A DNA stretch of 64,000 nucleotides from CAG-632 sp963626805. GTDB lineage: Bacteria; Bacillota; Clostridia; Lachnospirales; Lachnospiraceae. Numbering within the stretch: the stretch's first letter is position 1; each line of letters starts with the position of its first letter. Below are positions 13,336-22,374 of the stretch, in pieces. The stretch covers positions 1 to 64,000 of the forward strand of contig CAVFXS010000036.1 of assembly GCA_963626805.1 (NCBI GenBank), written 5' to 3'. Under the pieces are notes generated by a model that did no database searches, was not told the origin of the DNA, and was given only the letters and a program-made list of their open reading frames with translations. Both the position numbers and the translations under genes were made by a program.

Positions 13336-14628
13336 TTATTTATAGTAATCAAATGATAATCCATATAACCGTACCGTATCTCCATCCTGAATGCCCAATG
13401 CTTCCAGCCGGTCTAAAATACCGTTTTTCTTCAGGAATTCCTGAAAGAACCGGAAGCCCTTTTCTGACTCCAGATTCGTGTATCCAAGCATACGCTCGAT
13501 TCTTGGACCCTCTACCACATATTCCTGTTCCTTTTCGTCATAATATACTTCAAACGGCAAAGTTACATCATCCGCAAATACAGACGGATCAAATTCGGGC
13601 TCAAACTCGATATTCTCCTGCGGAAGCTCTTTTAAGACGCCCTGTACATACCGGAGAAGCTCTTTCACACCGCTTCCTGAAACAGCTGAAATCGGAAATA
13701 CCGGTATCTGGTATGGTTCTACCTCATCCCGGATCATCTCCAGAACCGTCTCCTGTTCCATCGGAGACATTACGTCTATTTTATTTGCAGCAATGATCTG
13801 CGGCTTGGATTCTTTTGTAATCCCGTACTTTTCAAGCTCATTCCAGATCGCAAGAATGTCATTCACCGGATCCCTGCCCTCTGTAGAGGCTGCATCGATC
13901 AGATGAATCAGCACCTTTGTACGTTCAATATGGCGTAAAAATTCCAGACCAAGACCGGTTCCTTCTGCGGCACCTTCTATGATTCCCGGAATATCAGCAA
14001 TTACAAAGCCCTGCCCGTCTCCCAGATCAACGACTCCAAGATTCGGCTGAAGGGTCGTAAAGTGATAATTGGCGATCTTCGGCCGGGCATTGGTTACGCT
14101 GGAAAGGAAGGTAGACTTTCCGACATTCGGAAATCCAACCAGTCCGACATCTGCAATAACCTTCAGTTCCAGAGTCAGCCACAATTCCCTGGCATCCTGT
14201 CCCGGCTGTGCATACTTCGGTGCCTGCATGGTAGAGGTTGCATAGTGCATGTTTCCTTTACCGCCACGACCGCCTTTCAGTAATACAACCGGTTCTTTCC
14301 GGTTTGCCATATCCAGAATCACCTTTCCGGATTCTGCTTCCCGGATGATCGTGCCAGGCGGAACCTTCAGTACAATATCCTTACCGTCTGCTCCATGGCA
14401 TCGTCTCTTACCGCCTTCTTCGCCATCTTCAGCCTTATATTTCCGGTTATGTCTGAAGTCACCAAGGGTATTCAGTCCTTCGTCCACCACGAAGATAACA
14501 TCTCCGCCGCGACCGCCGTCTCCGCCATCCGGTCCGCCGTCCGGTACATATAATTCTCTTCGAAAACTTACATGACCGTCACCGCCTTTGCCGGAACGGA
14601 CATAGATTCTTGCCTGATCTGCAAACAT
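13336..14628 (-). CDS. obg: Obg GTPase (430 aa)
   Basis: Obg is an essential GTPase for 50S assembly and stress signalling. The glycine-rich Obg fold occupies about 1-158 (MFADQARIYVRSGKGGDG...), the G domain about 159-330 with P-loop GFPNVGKS, DIPGIIEGA and NKID motifs, and a C-terminal OCT domain follows. ATG 14628 is chosen because CAGGTGAG precedes it. The longer open frame starts in the terminator of rpmA. It follows rpmA after a terminator. Confidence 0.97.
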   Translation of the reverse strand: MFADQARIYVRSGKGGDGHVSFRRELYVPDGGPDGGDGGRGGDVIFVVDEGLNTLGDFRHNRKYKAEDGEEGGKRRCHGADGKDIVLKVPPGTIIREAESGKVILDMANRKEPVVLLKGGRGGKGNMHYATSTMQAPKYAQPGQDARELWLTLELKVIADVGLVGFPNVGKSTFLSSVTNARPKIANYHFTTLQPNLGVVDLGDGQGFVIADIPGIIEGAAEGTGLGLEFLRHIERTKVLIHLIDAASTEGRDPVNDILAIWNELEKYGITKESKPQIIAANKIDVMSPMEQETVLEMIRDEVEPYQIPVFPISAVSGSGVKELLRYVQGVLKELPQENIEFEPEFDPSVFADDVTLPFEVYYDEKEQEYVVEGPRIERMLGYTNLESEKGFRFFQEFLKKNGILDRLEALGIQDGDTVRLYGLSFDYYK

Positions 14629-14658
14629 ATTCTCACCTGACTTTCTGATACCTTCCTC

Positions 14659-14690
14659 TAAAAAAAGGGACACTAACAAGTAGTGTCCCC
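14659..14690 (-). terminator. Terminator after rpmA
   Basis: On the minus strand GGGACACTA-cttgt-TAGTGTCCC followed by TTTTTTT (14659-14689). It separates ribosomal genes from obg and probably allows partial read-through. Confidence 0.85.
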
Positions 14691-14700
14691 ATAGAAATTC

Positions 14701-14988
14701 TTATTCGTTAACAACCGGGTAAATAGAAACCTGCTTCTTGTCTCTGCCTTTTCTTTCGAAACGAACAACACCATCTACTAAAGCAAATAATGTATCGTCT
14801 CCGCCCTTACCCACATTAACACCTGGATGAATCTTAGTTCCACGCTGTCTGTATAAGATGTTGCCAGCCTTTACAAACTGTCCGTCAGCTCTCTTAGCAC
14901 CAAGTCTCTTAGACTCAGAGTCACGACCGTTCTTTGTAGAACCAACACCCTTTTTATGAGCAAAAAATTGAAGGTTCATTTCCATCAT
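14701..14988 (-). CDS. rpmA: Ribosomal protein L27 with cleavable N-terminus (95 aa)
   Basis: L27 reaches the peptidyl transferase centre of the 50S subunit. The N-terminus MMEMNLQFFAHKKG contains the Firmicutes extension that is cut between FFA and HKKG by the protease Prp, encoded immediately upstream. The rest (KRLGAKRADGQFVKAGNIL, GGDDTLFAL) is canonical. It starts five bases after prp with AGGAGGTG. Confidence 0.97.
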   Translation of the reverse strand: MMEMNLQFFAHKKGVGSTKNGRDSESKRLGAKRADGQFVKAGNILYRQRGTKIHPGVNVGKGGDDTLFALVDGVVRFERKGRDKKQVSIYPVVNE

Positions 14989-14993
14989 AACTG

Positions 14994-15326
14994 TTACACC
15001 TCCTTAGTGTTAACTTTTAAATACTTTTTACCGTATTGCTGTTCAATACCCTTTAATCCAACCACCATACTTCGAAGAATCAGATCCGCTTCCGCGGATA
15101 CCGGTGCATCCAGACGATAATCCATCATCCCCTGTTCTGCGTTCTCCTCCAGTCCGTAACGACTGTCTGTCAGCTCATCAATCGAATTGATTGCTGTGAT
15201 CGTCAACACAGACACCGCACTGCATATAATATCCATTCCGCTTTCTGCATAACCGGCATGCCCGGATGCTTGAAAGCCACAGATACGATTTGTCTTTGAT
15301 TCATGATAAATGGTTATATAAATCAT
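14994..15326 (-). CDS. prp: Ribosomal-processing cysteine protease Prp (110 aa)
   Basis: Prp removes the N-terminal extension of L27, an essential step in Firmicutes. The catalytic pair is visible as His23 in SGHAGYAESG and Cys35 in DIICSAVSV. It sits between rplU and rpmA, the conserved place, and its substrate is the next gene. Length is normal. Confidence 0.93.
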   Translation of the reverse strand: MIYITIYHESKTNRICGFQASGHAGYAESGMDIICSAVSVLTITAINSIDELTDSRYGLEENAEQGMMDYRLDAPVSAEADLILRSMVVGLKGIEQQYGKKYLKVNTKEV

Positions 15327-15339
15327 CGGGGTATCCTAA

Positions 15340-15648
15340 TTAAGCATTGATTGCTTTGATCTCAACCTTTGTATATGGCTGTCTGTGTCCCTGCTTCTTG
15401 TGATAGCCGGTCTTTCTCTTGTACTTATACACGATAACCTTCTTGCTCTTGCCTTCGCCTACAACTTCTGCTGTAACCTTAGCATTTGCTACCTTATCAC
15501 CGCAAAGAACATCTGTGTCGTTATTTACGACTACAACATCATCAAATGTAACAGTTTCACCTGTTGCAGCATTTAACTTCTCTACATAAATGATATCGCC
15601 TTCAGCTACCTTGTACTGCTTGCCACCTGTTGCAATAATTGCGTACAT
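15340..15648 (-). CDS. rplU: Ribosomal protein L21 (102 aa)
   Basis: L21 binds 23S rRNA in the large subunit. The start MYAIIATGGKQYKVAEGD and the basic end VYKYKRKTGYHKKQGHRQ are canonical. It is the first gene of rplU-prp-rpmA, preceded by a strong promoter and a leader of about 78 bases. Confidence 0.98.
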   Translation of the reverse strand: MYAIIATGGKQYKVAEGDIIYVEKLNAATGETVTFDDVVVVNNDTDVLCGDKVANAKVTAEVVGEGKSKKVIVYKYKRKTGYHKKQGHRQPYTKVEIKAINA

Positions 15649-15727
15649 ATTGGTATCCTCCTTTTATCATTACTCGCCAGTTTCGGTGATGTCTGATGAC
15701 ATACTTCGACCCCACTGTGCGGCATAC
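15649..15727 (-). promoter_or_regulatory. rplU leader, possible L21-responsive element
   Basis: The predicted transcript leader is about 78 bases, with ATGTC-atca-GACAT-type complementarity (around 15690-15705) before AAAGGAGGAT. L21 leaders of similar size are known in Firmicutes. No covariance model was run, so identity is tentative. Confidence 0.35.
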
Positions 15728-15733
15728 TCATAT

Positions 15734-15762
15734 ATTATAACGAGCGTTCAAATAATTGTCAA
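15734..15762 (-). promoter_or_regulatory. rplU promoter
   Basis: Minus strand TTGACA (15757-15762), 17-base spacer, TATAAT (15734-15739): full consensus at both boxes. Confidence 0.85.
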
Positions 15763-15781
15763 GAATAAACCGTTTCTTTTT

Positions 15782-16954
15782 CTAATTTTTTTGGCTGATC
15801 TGTTCTGCCAGTGATTTCCGGACTTTCTTCCGGGTGAGCTCTATCAGATTCAACCTCGTCATATCAATATAATTTGTCGGAATCCGATCCTGCCGTAACC
15901 GGTTACACAGATGTTCAATCAGCTCTTCACGATTCTCCAGCTTCTCCATGTCAATAAAATCAATCATGATAATGCCGGACAAATTACGTAATCGCAGCTG
16001 CCGCACGATCTCGTCTGCGGCTTCCATATTGACCTTTTTCAGATGCTGTTGCTTTCGATTGCGATTGATTGCCTTTCCTGTATTGACATCGATCACAACC
16101 ATAGCCTCTGTCTGTTCGATCACAAGGTATGCACCGGAGCTTAACCATACCCGCTTTCCGGTTACTTCTTTCCAGTCACGATCCAGACGATATATCGCAT
16201 ATAGCGGCTGGAATTCTGTCTCATATAACTGTAGCTGCACATCCGGATGCTGCGATCCATATTCCTCCAGACTCTCATAAATATCCGATAAATCGGTAAT
16301 AATCCTTGTAAAAGTCTGACCGGTATAATCATCCAGCAGCTGTATCAATGGCGAACGCTCCTGATACAGACAGGAAAACGTCTTATGACAGGCTGCATGC
16401 TCTACAATCTCCATCAGCTGCACTAAAAGCCGTTCAAACTCCAGTTCAACCTCTTCCTGATTTCGCTCATAGGCATTGGTCCGGATGATCACACCATAGC
16501 CCTCCGGCAGGCGTTCAAACAGAGCCGCTTTTAACTGCTTTATCTTCTCATCGTTCGGAAGCTTCTTGGAAACACCCACCATACGTGCTCCCAGGGTAAC
16601 AACGACCAGATTTCCGGTCAGATGAAGATCCGAACCGACCAGCGGTGATTTGGTCTTAATGGCCTCCTTGGTCACCTGCACAAGCAGCTCATCCCCAATC
16701 GTCACGTCCTCTGTCCGCTTCTGATTCAGGAAAATGTGCTTATTATCTGTCAGAGAATAAAAGCATACCACTCCGGGCTGCACTTCAACAAATGCGGCAT
16801 CCAGATTCTTCACAATATTCTGCACCCGGCCCACATAGATATTACCGAGAATGGATGCCGGCGGCAGAACATTTAATTCTGTCAGCCTTCCATCCTCATA
16901 ATAGCACGCACATTTATGCGACTCATATTCTGTTATCATAAGCTCACTATTCAT
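15782..16954 (-). CDS. rng: Ribonuclease G/E family protein (390 aa)
   Basis: Endoribonuclease acting on single-stranded RNA. An S1-like region lies near the N-terminus (GNIYVGRVQNIVKNLDAAFVEV, residues 36-57), followed by the RNase G catalytic domain with metal-binding aspartates in VIDVNTGKA and IIMIDFIDM. It is shorter than E. coli RNase G because the C-terminal zinc-link region is abbreviated, as is common in Clostridia. It overlaps the DUF2344 gene by eight bases, indicating cotranscription. Confidence 0.9.
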   Translation of the reverse strand: MNSELMITEYESHKCACYYEDGRLTELNVLPPASILGNIYVGRVQNIVKNLDAAFVEVQPGVVCFYSLTDNKHIFLNQKRTEDVTIGDELLVQVTKEAIKTKSPLVGSDLHLTGNLVVVTLGARMVGVSKKLPNDEKIKQLKAALFERLPEGYGVIIRTNAYERNQEEVELEFERLLVQLMEIVEHAACHKTFSCLYQERSPLIQLLDDYTGQTFTRIITDLSDIYESLEEYGSQHPDVQLQLYETEFQPLYAIYRLDRDWKEVTGKRVWLSSGAYLVIEQTEAMVVIDVNTGKAINRNRKQQHLKKVNMEAADEIVRQLRLRNLSGIIMIDFIDMEKLENREELIEHLCNRLRQDRIPTNYIDMTRLNLIELTRKKVRKSLAEQISQKN

Positions 16955-17645
16955 AAAAATGCTCCCCTGCCTCTAATAAGGAAACCAGCTTACCGGCTTC
17001 ATTCTGCATATATGTTTCCAGACGGTGAACCTGAAATGCCAGCTTCTGGTAATCACGGTTTAAATAACGACAAAATCCCTCCATAACCAGCTCCGGCTTG
17101 ATATTATCGACACTTCCGGTAGATAACAGCATATAAATTCCGTTCTCTCCAGCTTCCAGCTTATAAATAAACGGTTTGATATCCATCTGTGTTTCTTTTG
17201 TTTTGGACACCTTAACCACTTCGATTCGTTCCTGTGAATAAAAGGCTTCCAAAGCATCCGTAAAATCACGAATATCACCATAACCTTCCCTGCATGTGAT
17301 CAGATAATCAGAAGCTGCCACGACAGCCATCGCCGTCTTTGCCCCTTCCTTCAGCTGAACAATATCTTTCACTTCCATTCCCGGCGCCATGGTCGCATTC
17401 AGCCGTGCGACCATATCCTCACTGGATGTCAGGGAATTCATTTCTGCATCAAAATACTCCCCTTCACTGGTCACACCCAGTCCTAGCGGTGCCGCAAATG
17501 TGATCAGCTGATGTGGACTGTATCCCTGGGAATATGCCACATCCAGTCCGGCCCGTCGAATCGCCTTTTGGAAATAACGCATAACGTCCAGATGCCCGAT
17601 ATAACGGAGAACTCCTGTTTTTGCATATTTAATTCTTATTTTCAA
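16947..17645 (-). CDS. TIGR03936/DUF2344 protein (232 aa)
   Basis: Family of unknown function encoded next to the TIGR03960 radical SAM protein and RNase G in Clostridia. The N-terminal motif RIKYAKTGVLRYIGHLDVMRYF (in the first 30 residues) and YSQGYSPHQLITFAAPLGLG are typical. The start is taken as TTG at 17645, eight bases after GGAGGAGG. A longer in-frame start reaches 17663. It overlaps the radical SAM gene, so the two are probably coupled. In other bacteria the domain is sometimes fused to that radical SAM protein, which suggests they act together. Confidence 0.85.
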   Translation of the reverse strand: MKIRIKYAKTGVLRYIGHLDVMRYFQKAIRRAGLDVAYSQGYSPHQLITFAAPLGLGVTSEGEYFDAEMNSLTSSEDMVARLNATMAPGMEVKDIVQLKEGAKTAMAVVAASDYLITCREGYGDIRDFTDALEAFYSQERIEVVKVSKTKETQMDIKPFIYKLEAGENGIYMLLSTGSVDNIKPELVMEGFCRYLNRDYQKLAFQVHRLETYMQNEAGKLVSLLEAGEHFYE

Positions 17646-19494
17646 AACAGACACCTCCTCCAAAGCGGGCCGCTCCGCAGCCGGAACATTTCTGCTTGCA
17701 GTTCGGTGTAACCTCTGCTCTTTTTGCCCGCTCCCATTCCTGGATAAAGAATTGCTTGGTCACTCCGATATCAATAAAATCCCATGGAAGAATCTCATCG
17801 ATCGAACGCTCCCTGTGGATATAGAAATCAATATCGATCTTATGATCTTTAAATGCCTGATCCCAGGTCTTCTGATGGAACATTTCATGCCATGCATCAA
17901 ACATACAGCCATTCCGATATGCCTGCAGGATCGCAGGTGCCAGCTTCCGGTCACCTCTGGCGAAAATTCCTTCCATGATCGTCAGGTCCGCATCATGATA
18001 CCGATAGCTTAGACTCTTCCGGTTCTTCTGCTGGAAGAAATGATCCTTCACAAAATGCGCTTTCTCCAGAAACTCTTCTTCGGTATTCATGGCTGCCCAC
18101 TGAAATGGTGTAAACGGTTTTGGCACAAAGAAAGAAGAACTGGCAGTGATGGACACCTTGCCGATCCGCTCTTCCTTCGGAATCGTATAATAATCAACCG
18201 CCAGCTGTTCACACAGCTCCGGAATGGCCTTTAAGTCCTCTTCTGTCTCTGTCGGCAGGCCTACCATAAAATAGAATTTCACCTTATTCCATCCGCCCTG
18301 AAATGCCTTCATGGCACCTTCCCGGATCATATCCTCCGTCAGACCTTTATTAATGACATTCCGTAATCTCTGGCTTCCGGCCTCCGCCGCAAATGTAAGA
18401 CTGCTTTTCTTAATATCCTGTACACGTTTCATAACATCCAGGGAAAACGAATCGATTCGTAAGGACGGAAGTGCAATATTGACCTTTAACTTTCCCATTT
18501 CCTCGATCAGAAACTCCGTCAGCTCCGGCAGTCCTTCATAATCACTGGAACTTAAGGAACTCAGAGTAATCTCCTCATGACCTGTGTTCTTTATCATTTC
18601 CAGTGCATACTGCTTCATCAGCTCCACATTCTTTTCCCTGGTCGGGCGATAGATTGCTCCTGCCTGACAGAACCGGCAGCCCCGGATACAGCCTCTTTGA
18701 ATCTCCAGTGTGACACGATCCTGCGTTGCCTTGATGTATGGAACGATCGGCTTCATCGGATACGGTACGGAATCAAAATCCATTACCACCTGTTTCCGGA
18801 TCTTTCGTTTGGCGTACGGATTATTCGGTTCAAAGCTTTGAATCGTTCCATCCTCATGATATGTTACATCATAAAACTGCGGAACATAGATGCCTTCTAT
18901 TTCTGCTGCCATTTTCAGAAACTGATACCGTGTACCGCCCTTCTTCCGATTCTCCTTATAAGCATCCAACAGCTGTCCATATACGGTTTCGCCCTCACCG
19001 ATATAAAACAGGTCAAAGAAATCAGCAATCGGCTCCGGATTATAGCTGCACGGGCCTCCGCCGATCACAATCGGATCGGTTTCTCCACGCTCCGTTGCAA
19101 TCAGGGGAATCTGACTCAGATCCAGAATCTGCAGGATATTGGTATAACACATTTCATACTGAAGTGTAATACCAAGGAAATCAAACTCCCGCACCGGATC
19201 CTGAGACTCCAGTGCAAACAGCGGAATTCCTTTCTGCCGCATAATCGCATCCAGATCCGGCCACGGAGAATAAACACGTTCACACCAAACATCCTCCATA
19301 CGATTAAACATATCATACAGAATCTGGATTCCAAGATGTGACATTCCGATCTCATAGGCATCCGGAAAGCACATGCAGAACCGGACTGCCACAGATGATT
19401 TATCCTTTATTACACTATTTACTTCATTTCCTATATAACGTGCCGGCTTCTCGACCGCCATCAGTATCTCATCGGATAATGATAATCTTTCCAT
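17629..19494 (-). CDS. TIGR03960-type radical SAM protein (621 aa)
   Basis: The radical SAM cluster motif CIRGCRFC has Cys269, Cys273 and Cys276. Before it lies a B12-binding-like region (about 30-200, with PDAYEIGMSHLG and IVIGGGPCSYNPEP). The C-terminus ends with a Cys cluster CKQKCSGCGAARFGGGVC. The reaction is not established. Family members lie beside DUF2344 and ribosome-linked genes, and an RNA-related modification is often suspected. It is full length. Confidence 0.88.
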   Translation of the reverse strand: MERLSLSDEILMAVEKPARYIGNEVNSVIKDKSSVAVRFCMCFPDAYEIGMSHLGIQILYDMFNRMEDVWCERVYSPWPDLDAIMRQKGIPLFALESQDPVREFDFLGITLQYEMCYTNILQILDLSQIPLIATERGETDPIVIGGGPCSYNPEPIADFFDLFYIGEGETVYGQLLDAYKENRKKGGTRYQFLKMAAEIEGIYVPQFYDVTYHEDGTIQSFEPNNPYAKRKIRKQVVMDFDSVPYPMKPIVPYIKATQDRVTLEIQRGCIRGCRFCQAGAIYRPTREKNVELMKQYALEMIKNTGHEEITLSSLSSSDYEGLPELTEFLIEEMGKLKVNIALPSLRIDSFSLDVMKRVQDIKKSSLTFAAEAGSQRLRNVINKGLTEDMIREGAMKAFQGGWNKVKFYFMVGLPTETEEDLKAIPELCEQLAVDYYTIPKEERIGKVSITASSSFFVPKPFTPFQWAAMNTEEEFLEKAHFVKDHFFQQKNRKSLSYRYHDADLTIMEGIFARGDRKLAPAILQAYRNGCMFDAWHEMFHQKTWDQAFKDHKIDIDFYIHRERSIDEILPWDFIDIGVTKQFFIQEWERAKRAEVTPNCKQKCSGCGAARFGGGVCFENKN

Positions 19495-19534
19495 TCGTAG
19501 TAATCCTTTATTTCATCTATTTATATGCGAAAGA

Positions 19535-19560
19535 CGGAAGGGTTCTTAAGAATCCTTCCG
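19535..19560 (-). terminator. Possible terminator after tyrS
   Basis: CGGAAGG(g)TT-cttaag-AA(t)CCTTCCG hairpin, 38 bases past the tyrS stop. The minus-strand tail is only TCTTTCG, so termination strength is uncertain. Confidence 0.5.
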
Positions 19561-19597
19561 AATCAATCACCTTTTATTCTAATCCCGGTTGTCAGAA

Positions 19598-20860
19598 TTA
19601 CTCGATTACAACCTTATAAATATTCTTCTTACCCTTACGGATAATGATAGAACCATCTGTAATATCAGATTCTTCTAACTTTCTTGCAGGATCTGTAATC
19701 TTCTCATCGTTGATCTTAACACCGCCCTGCTCCATGTTACGACGTGCATCGCCACGTCCGCTGCAAAGCTTAGTATCCACAAGGACCGAAATAAGGTCGA
19801 TGCCTTCCTCAAACTGTGCCTTGGTATAGGTAATTGATGGCATATGCTCACTGACACCGCCGCTGGCAAATACTGTCCGTGCTGCTTCCTGTGCCTTCTT
19901 AGCCTCCTCCTCACCATGAACGATCTTGGTAATCTCATATGCGAGGACTTCTTTTGCCTTATTGATCTCCGCACCCTCCAGTGCACCCAGACGGCGTACC
20001 TCATCCATAGGCAGGAAGGTTAATAAGCCCAGGCAACGCTCTACATTGCCATCTTCAATATTTCTCCAGTACTGGTAGAACTCGTATGGGGTTGTCTTCT
20101 TCGGATCAAGCCATACAGCCCCCTTCATGGTCTTACCCATCTTCTTACCGTCTGAAGTAGTAAGCAGGGTAAATGTAAGACCAAATGCAGGATCCTTCGC
20201 CGGGATCACGCCATCCGGGCTTTCTGCGATCTTCTTACGGCGGATCAGGTCGGCACCGGCCAGGATATTGGACCACTGATCATCGCCACCCATTTCTACT
20301 TTACAGCCATACTTCTTATTTAACATATAGAAGTCATATGCCTGCATCAGCATGTAATTGAACTCGAAGAACGTCAGACCATTCTCCATACGCTGCTTAT
20401 AGCACTCTGCGGTCAGCATACGGTTTACGGAGAAATGCACACCAATCTCGCGTAAGAATGTTACATAATTCAAATCCAGTAACCAGTCTGCATTATTTAC
20501 CATGATCGCCTTATCATCATCAAAATCAATGAAATGTGATAACTGCTCTTTAAAACGGTTTGCATTATGATCGATCGTTTCTCTGGTCATCATGGTTCTC
20601 ATGTCGGATTTACCACTTGGGTCACCGATCATGGTAGTACCGCCACCGATCAGAGCAATCGGAGTATGGCCATGCTGCTGCATATGCATCATAGCCATAA
20701 TTGTAAGGAAATGCCCAACTGTCAGACTGTCAGCTGTAGCGTCAAATCCGATATAAAACTTAACCTTCTCTTTTCCAAGTAAATCCCGTAACTGCTCATC
20801 ATGGGTTGTCTGTGCAATAAATCCACGTTCTTTTAAGACGTCAAATACATTCTCTTCCAT
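19598..20860 (-). CDS. tyrS: Tyrosyl-tRNA synthetase (420 aa)
   Basis: Charges tRNA-Tyr. The class I signature region GFDATADSLTVGH is at 38-50, the ATP-loop motif DGKKMGKT near 236, and a C-terminal S4 RNA-binding domain (about 350-415) is present. The gene begins 12 bases after pepD. There is no room for a T-box leader, which many Firmicutes tyrS genes carry, so regulation must come from an upstream promoter. Confidence 0.97.
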   Translation of the reverse strand: MEENVFDVLKERGFIAQTTHDEQLRDLLGKEKVKFYIGFDATADSLTVGHFLTIMAMMHMQQHGHTPIALIGGGTTMIGDPSGKSDMRTMMTRETIDHNANRFKEQLSHFIDFDDDKAIMVNNADWLLDLNYVTFLREIGVHFSVNRMLTAECYKQRMENGLTFFEFNYMLMQAYDFYMLNKKYGCKVEMGGDDQWSNILAGADLIRRKKIAESPDGVIPAKDPAFGLTFTLLTTSDGKKMGKTMKGAVWLDPKKTTPYEFYQYWRNIEDGNVERCLGLLTFLPMDEVRRLGALEGAEINKAKEVLAYEITKIVHGEEEAKKAQEAARTVFASGGVSEHMPSITYTKAQFEEGIDLISVLVDTKLCSGRGDARRNMEQGGVKINDEKITDPARKLEESDITDGSIIIRKGKKNIYKVVIE

Positions 20861-20872
20861 TGTATATCTCCT

Positions 20873-22357
20873 TTAATAATTTGTTGTAAAATAATTCAAT
20901 ATTTCCAATACATATTGATATGTTCGCTCCACAGATGAAATGCTCATCCGCTCCTTCGGTGTATGAATATCCAGAATATCCGGTCCGGTTGATACAATAT
21001 CAAGCTGTGGCATCCTGGATAAGAGGATTCCACATTCCAGTCCGGCATGGATTGCCTCAACGACTGCTTCTTTCCCGAACCTATTCTGATAAATCAGTTT
21101 CATCGCATCCCGCAGCCGGGAATCCTCCCGATACTGCCAGCCAGGATATTCAGACTGCATAACGGAATGAAATCCGTAAATCCGTGCAGTTGCCTGTATT
21201 TGCTGCTCTAATAATTTTAGAGCTGCCGGATTACTGCTCCGATTTGAAATTTCAATATAAATCTCATTCTCCTCCGTCCGAACAATCGCCAGATTCAGAG
21301 AAGTTTCCGGTAATCCATCAATCTGCTGGCTCATCTGCTGAACCCCATTCGGTAATTCCAGCAACAACCGGATAACTGCCTGCGTATCCTCCGGAGAAAG
21401 CACGTCCAAATGACCATTTTTCACCTTGTATTCTACGCCGCAAGGCTGAATCTCTATCAAAATATCCGCATCGGAATCCTGATAAGCCGATGCAAACAAG
21501 GACTGATACTGACTGATCAGTTGCTCTGCCTGCCGGATATCCTCTTCCGAACGGAACAAAACAACCGCTGTTGTGTCTACCGGAATTGCATTATGCTTAC
21601 TGCCGCCAGTTACAGATGCCAGATAAAAATCCAGTTTCTCAGATAATGCAGTCAATATAGTTGACATAACTTTATTGCTGTTGCATCGTTTTTTCTGAAT
21701 CTCCACTCCGGAATGCCCGCCCTTTAATCCATGAACATGAATTATATGCGGAATCCCCGTCTGTGACAGCTTCTGACATTCCCGGTGAAGATCTATGGTC
21801 GAACCACCGGCACAGCCAACCGTCAGAACTCCTTCATCCTCACTGTCCAGATTCAGAAGGTACGTTGCTTTCAGATCTGTGGTATCCAGATTCATGGCTC
21901 CATCCATACCGACCTCTTCCTCTGTGGTGAATACCACCTCCAGCGGTGGATGTACCAGACTGTCATCCTCGAGTATGGCAAGCACCATTGCCACTGCGAT
22001 CCCGTCATCTCCGCCAAGTGTCGTACCGTCTGCAGTCACATAATCTCCGTCGATCCGGAGCTTCAGTCCGTCTGTTTCAAAATCATGTGTGCATCCGGAT
22101 TCTTTCTCACAGACCATATCCAGATGTCCCTGCAGCATCAGAGTCGGTGCCTGCTCGCATCCTTTGGATGCCGGCTTATGGATCACAACATTATTCCATG
22201 CATCCTGTCTGACCATCAGACCAAGTCCCTCTGCCACCGCAACACAATAATCACTTACTGCCTTTGTATTATAGGAACCACGTGGTATATTCGATATTTC
22301 TTCAAAATAGTAAAAAACTCTATTCGGATTTAAATGACTTAACACACCCATGATCAT
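20873..22357 (-). CDS. pepD: Aminoacyl-histidine dipeptidase, M20 family (494 aa)
   Basis: A PepD-type dinuclear zinc dipeptidase that cleaves X-His and other dipeptides. Metal and catalytic motifs are LQGHLDMVCEK, GGDDGIAVA and TTEEEVGMDGA. The dimerisation insert is present (KGGHSGVEIQKKR...). Length is normal. Two ATG codons (22357, 22351) could start it. The first has TAGGAG at suitable distance. Confidence 0.92.
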   Translation of the reverse strand: MIMGVLSHLNPNRVFYYFEEISNIPRGSYNTKAVSDYCVAVAEGLGLMVRQDAWNNVVIHKPASKGCEQAPTLMLQGHLDMVCEKESGCTHDFETDGLKLRIDGDYVTADGTTLGGDDGIAVAMVLAILEDDSLVHPPLEVVFTTEEEVGMDGAMNLDTTDLKATYLLNLDSEDEGVLTVGCAGGSTIDLHRECQKLSQTGIPHIIHVHGLKGGHSGVEIQKKRCNSNKVMSTILTALSEKLDFYLASVTGGSKHNAIPVDTTAVVLFRSEEDIRQAEQLISQYQSLFASAYQDSDADILIEIQPCGVEYKVKNGHLDVLSPEDTQAVIRLLLELPNGVQQMSQQIDGLPETSLNLAIVRTEENEIYIEISNRSSNPAALKLLEQQIQATARIYGFHSVMQSEYPGWQYREDSRLRDAMKLIYQNRFGKEAVVEAIHAGLECGILLSRMPQLDIVSTGPDILDIHTPKERMSISSVERTYQYVLEILNYFTTNY

Positions 22358-22374
22358 AATACTCCTATTAATGC

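Noticed and set aside
18577..19341. 254-aa plus-strand frame
   Set aside because: Antisense shadow of the radical SAM gene; composition shows low-complexity reverse-strand bias.
20861..20872. T-box leader for tyrS
   Set aside because: Only 12 bases separate tyrS from pepD, and no T-box sequence is seen.
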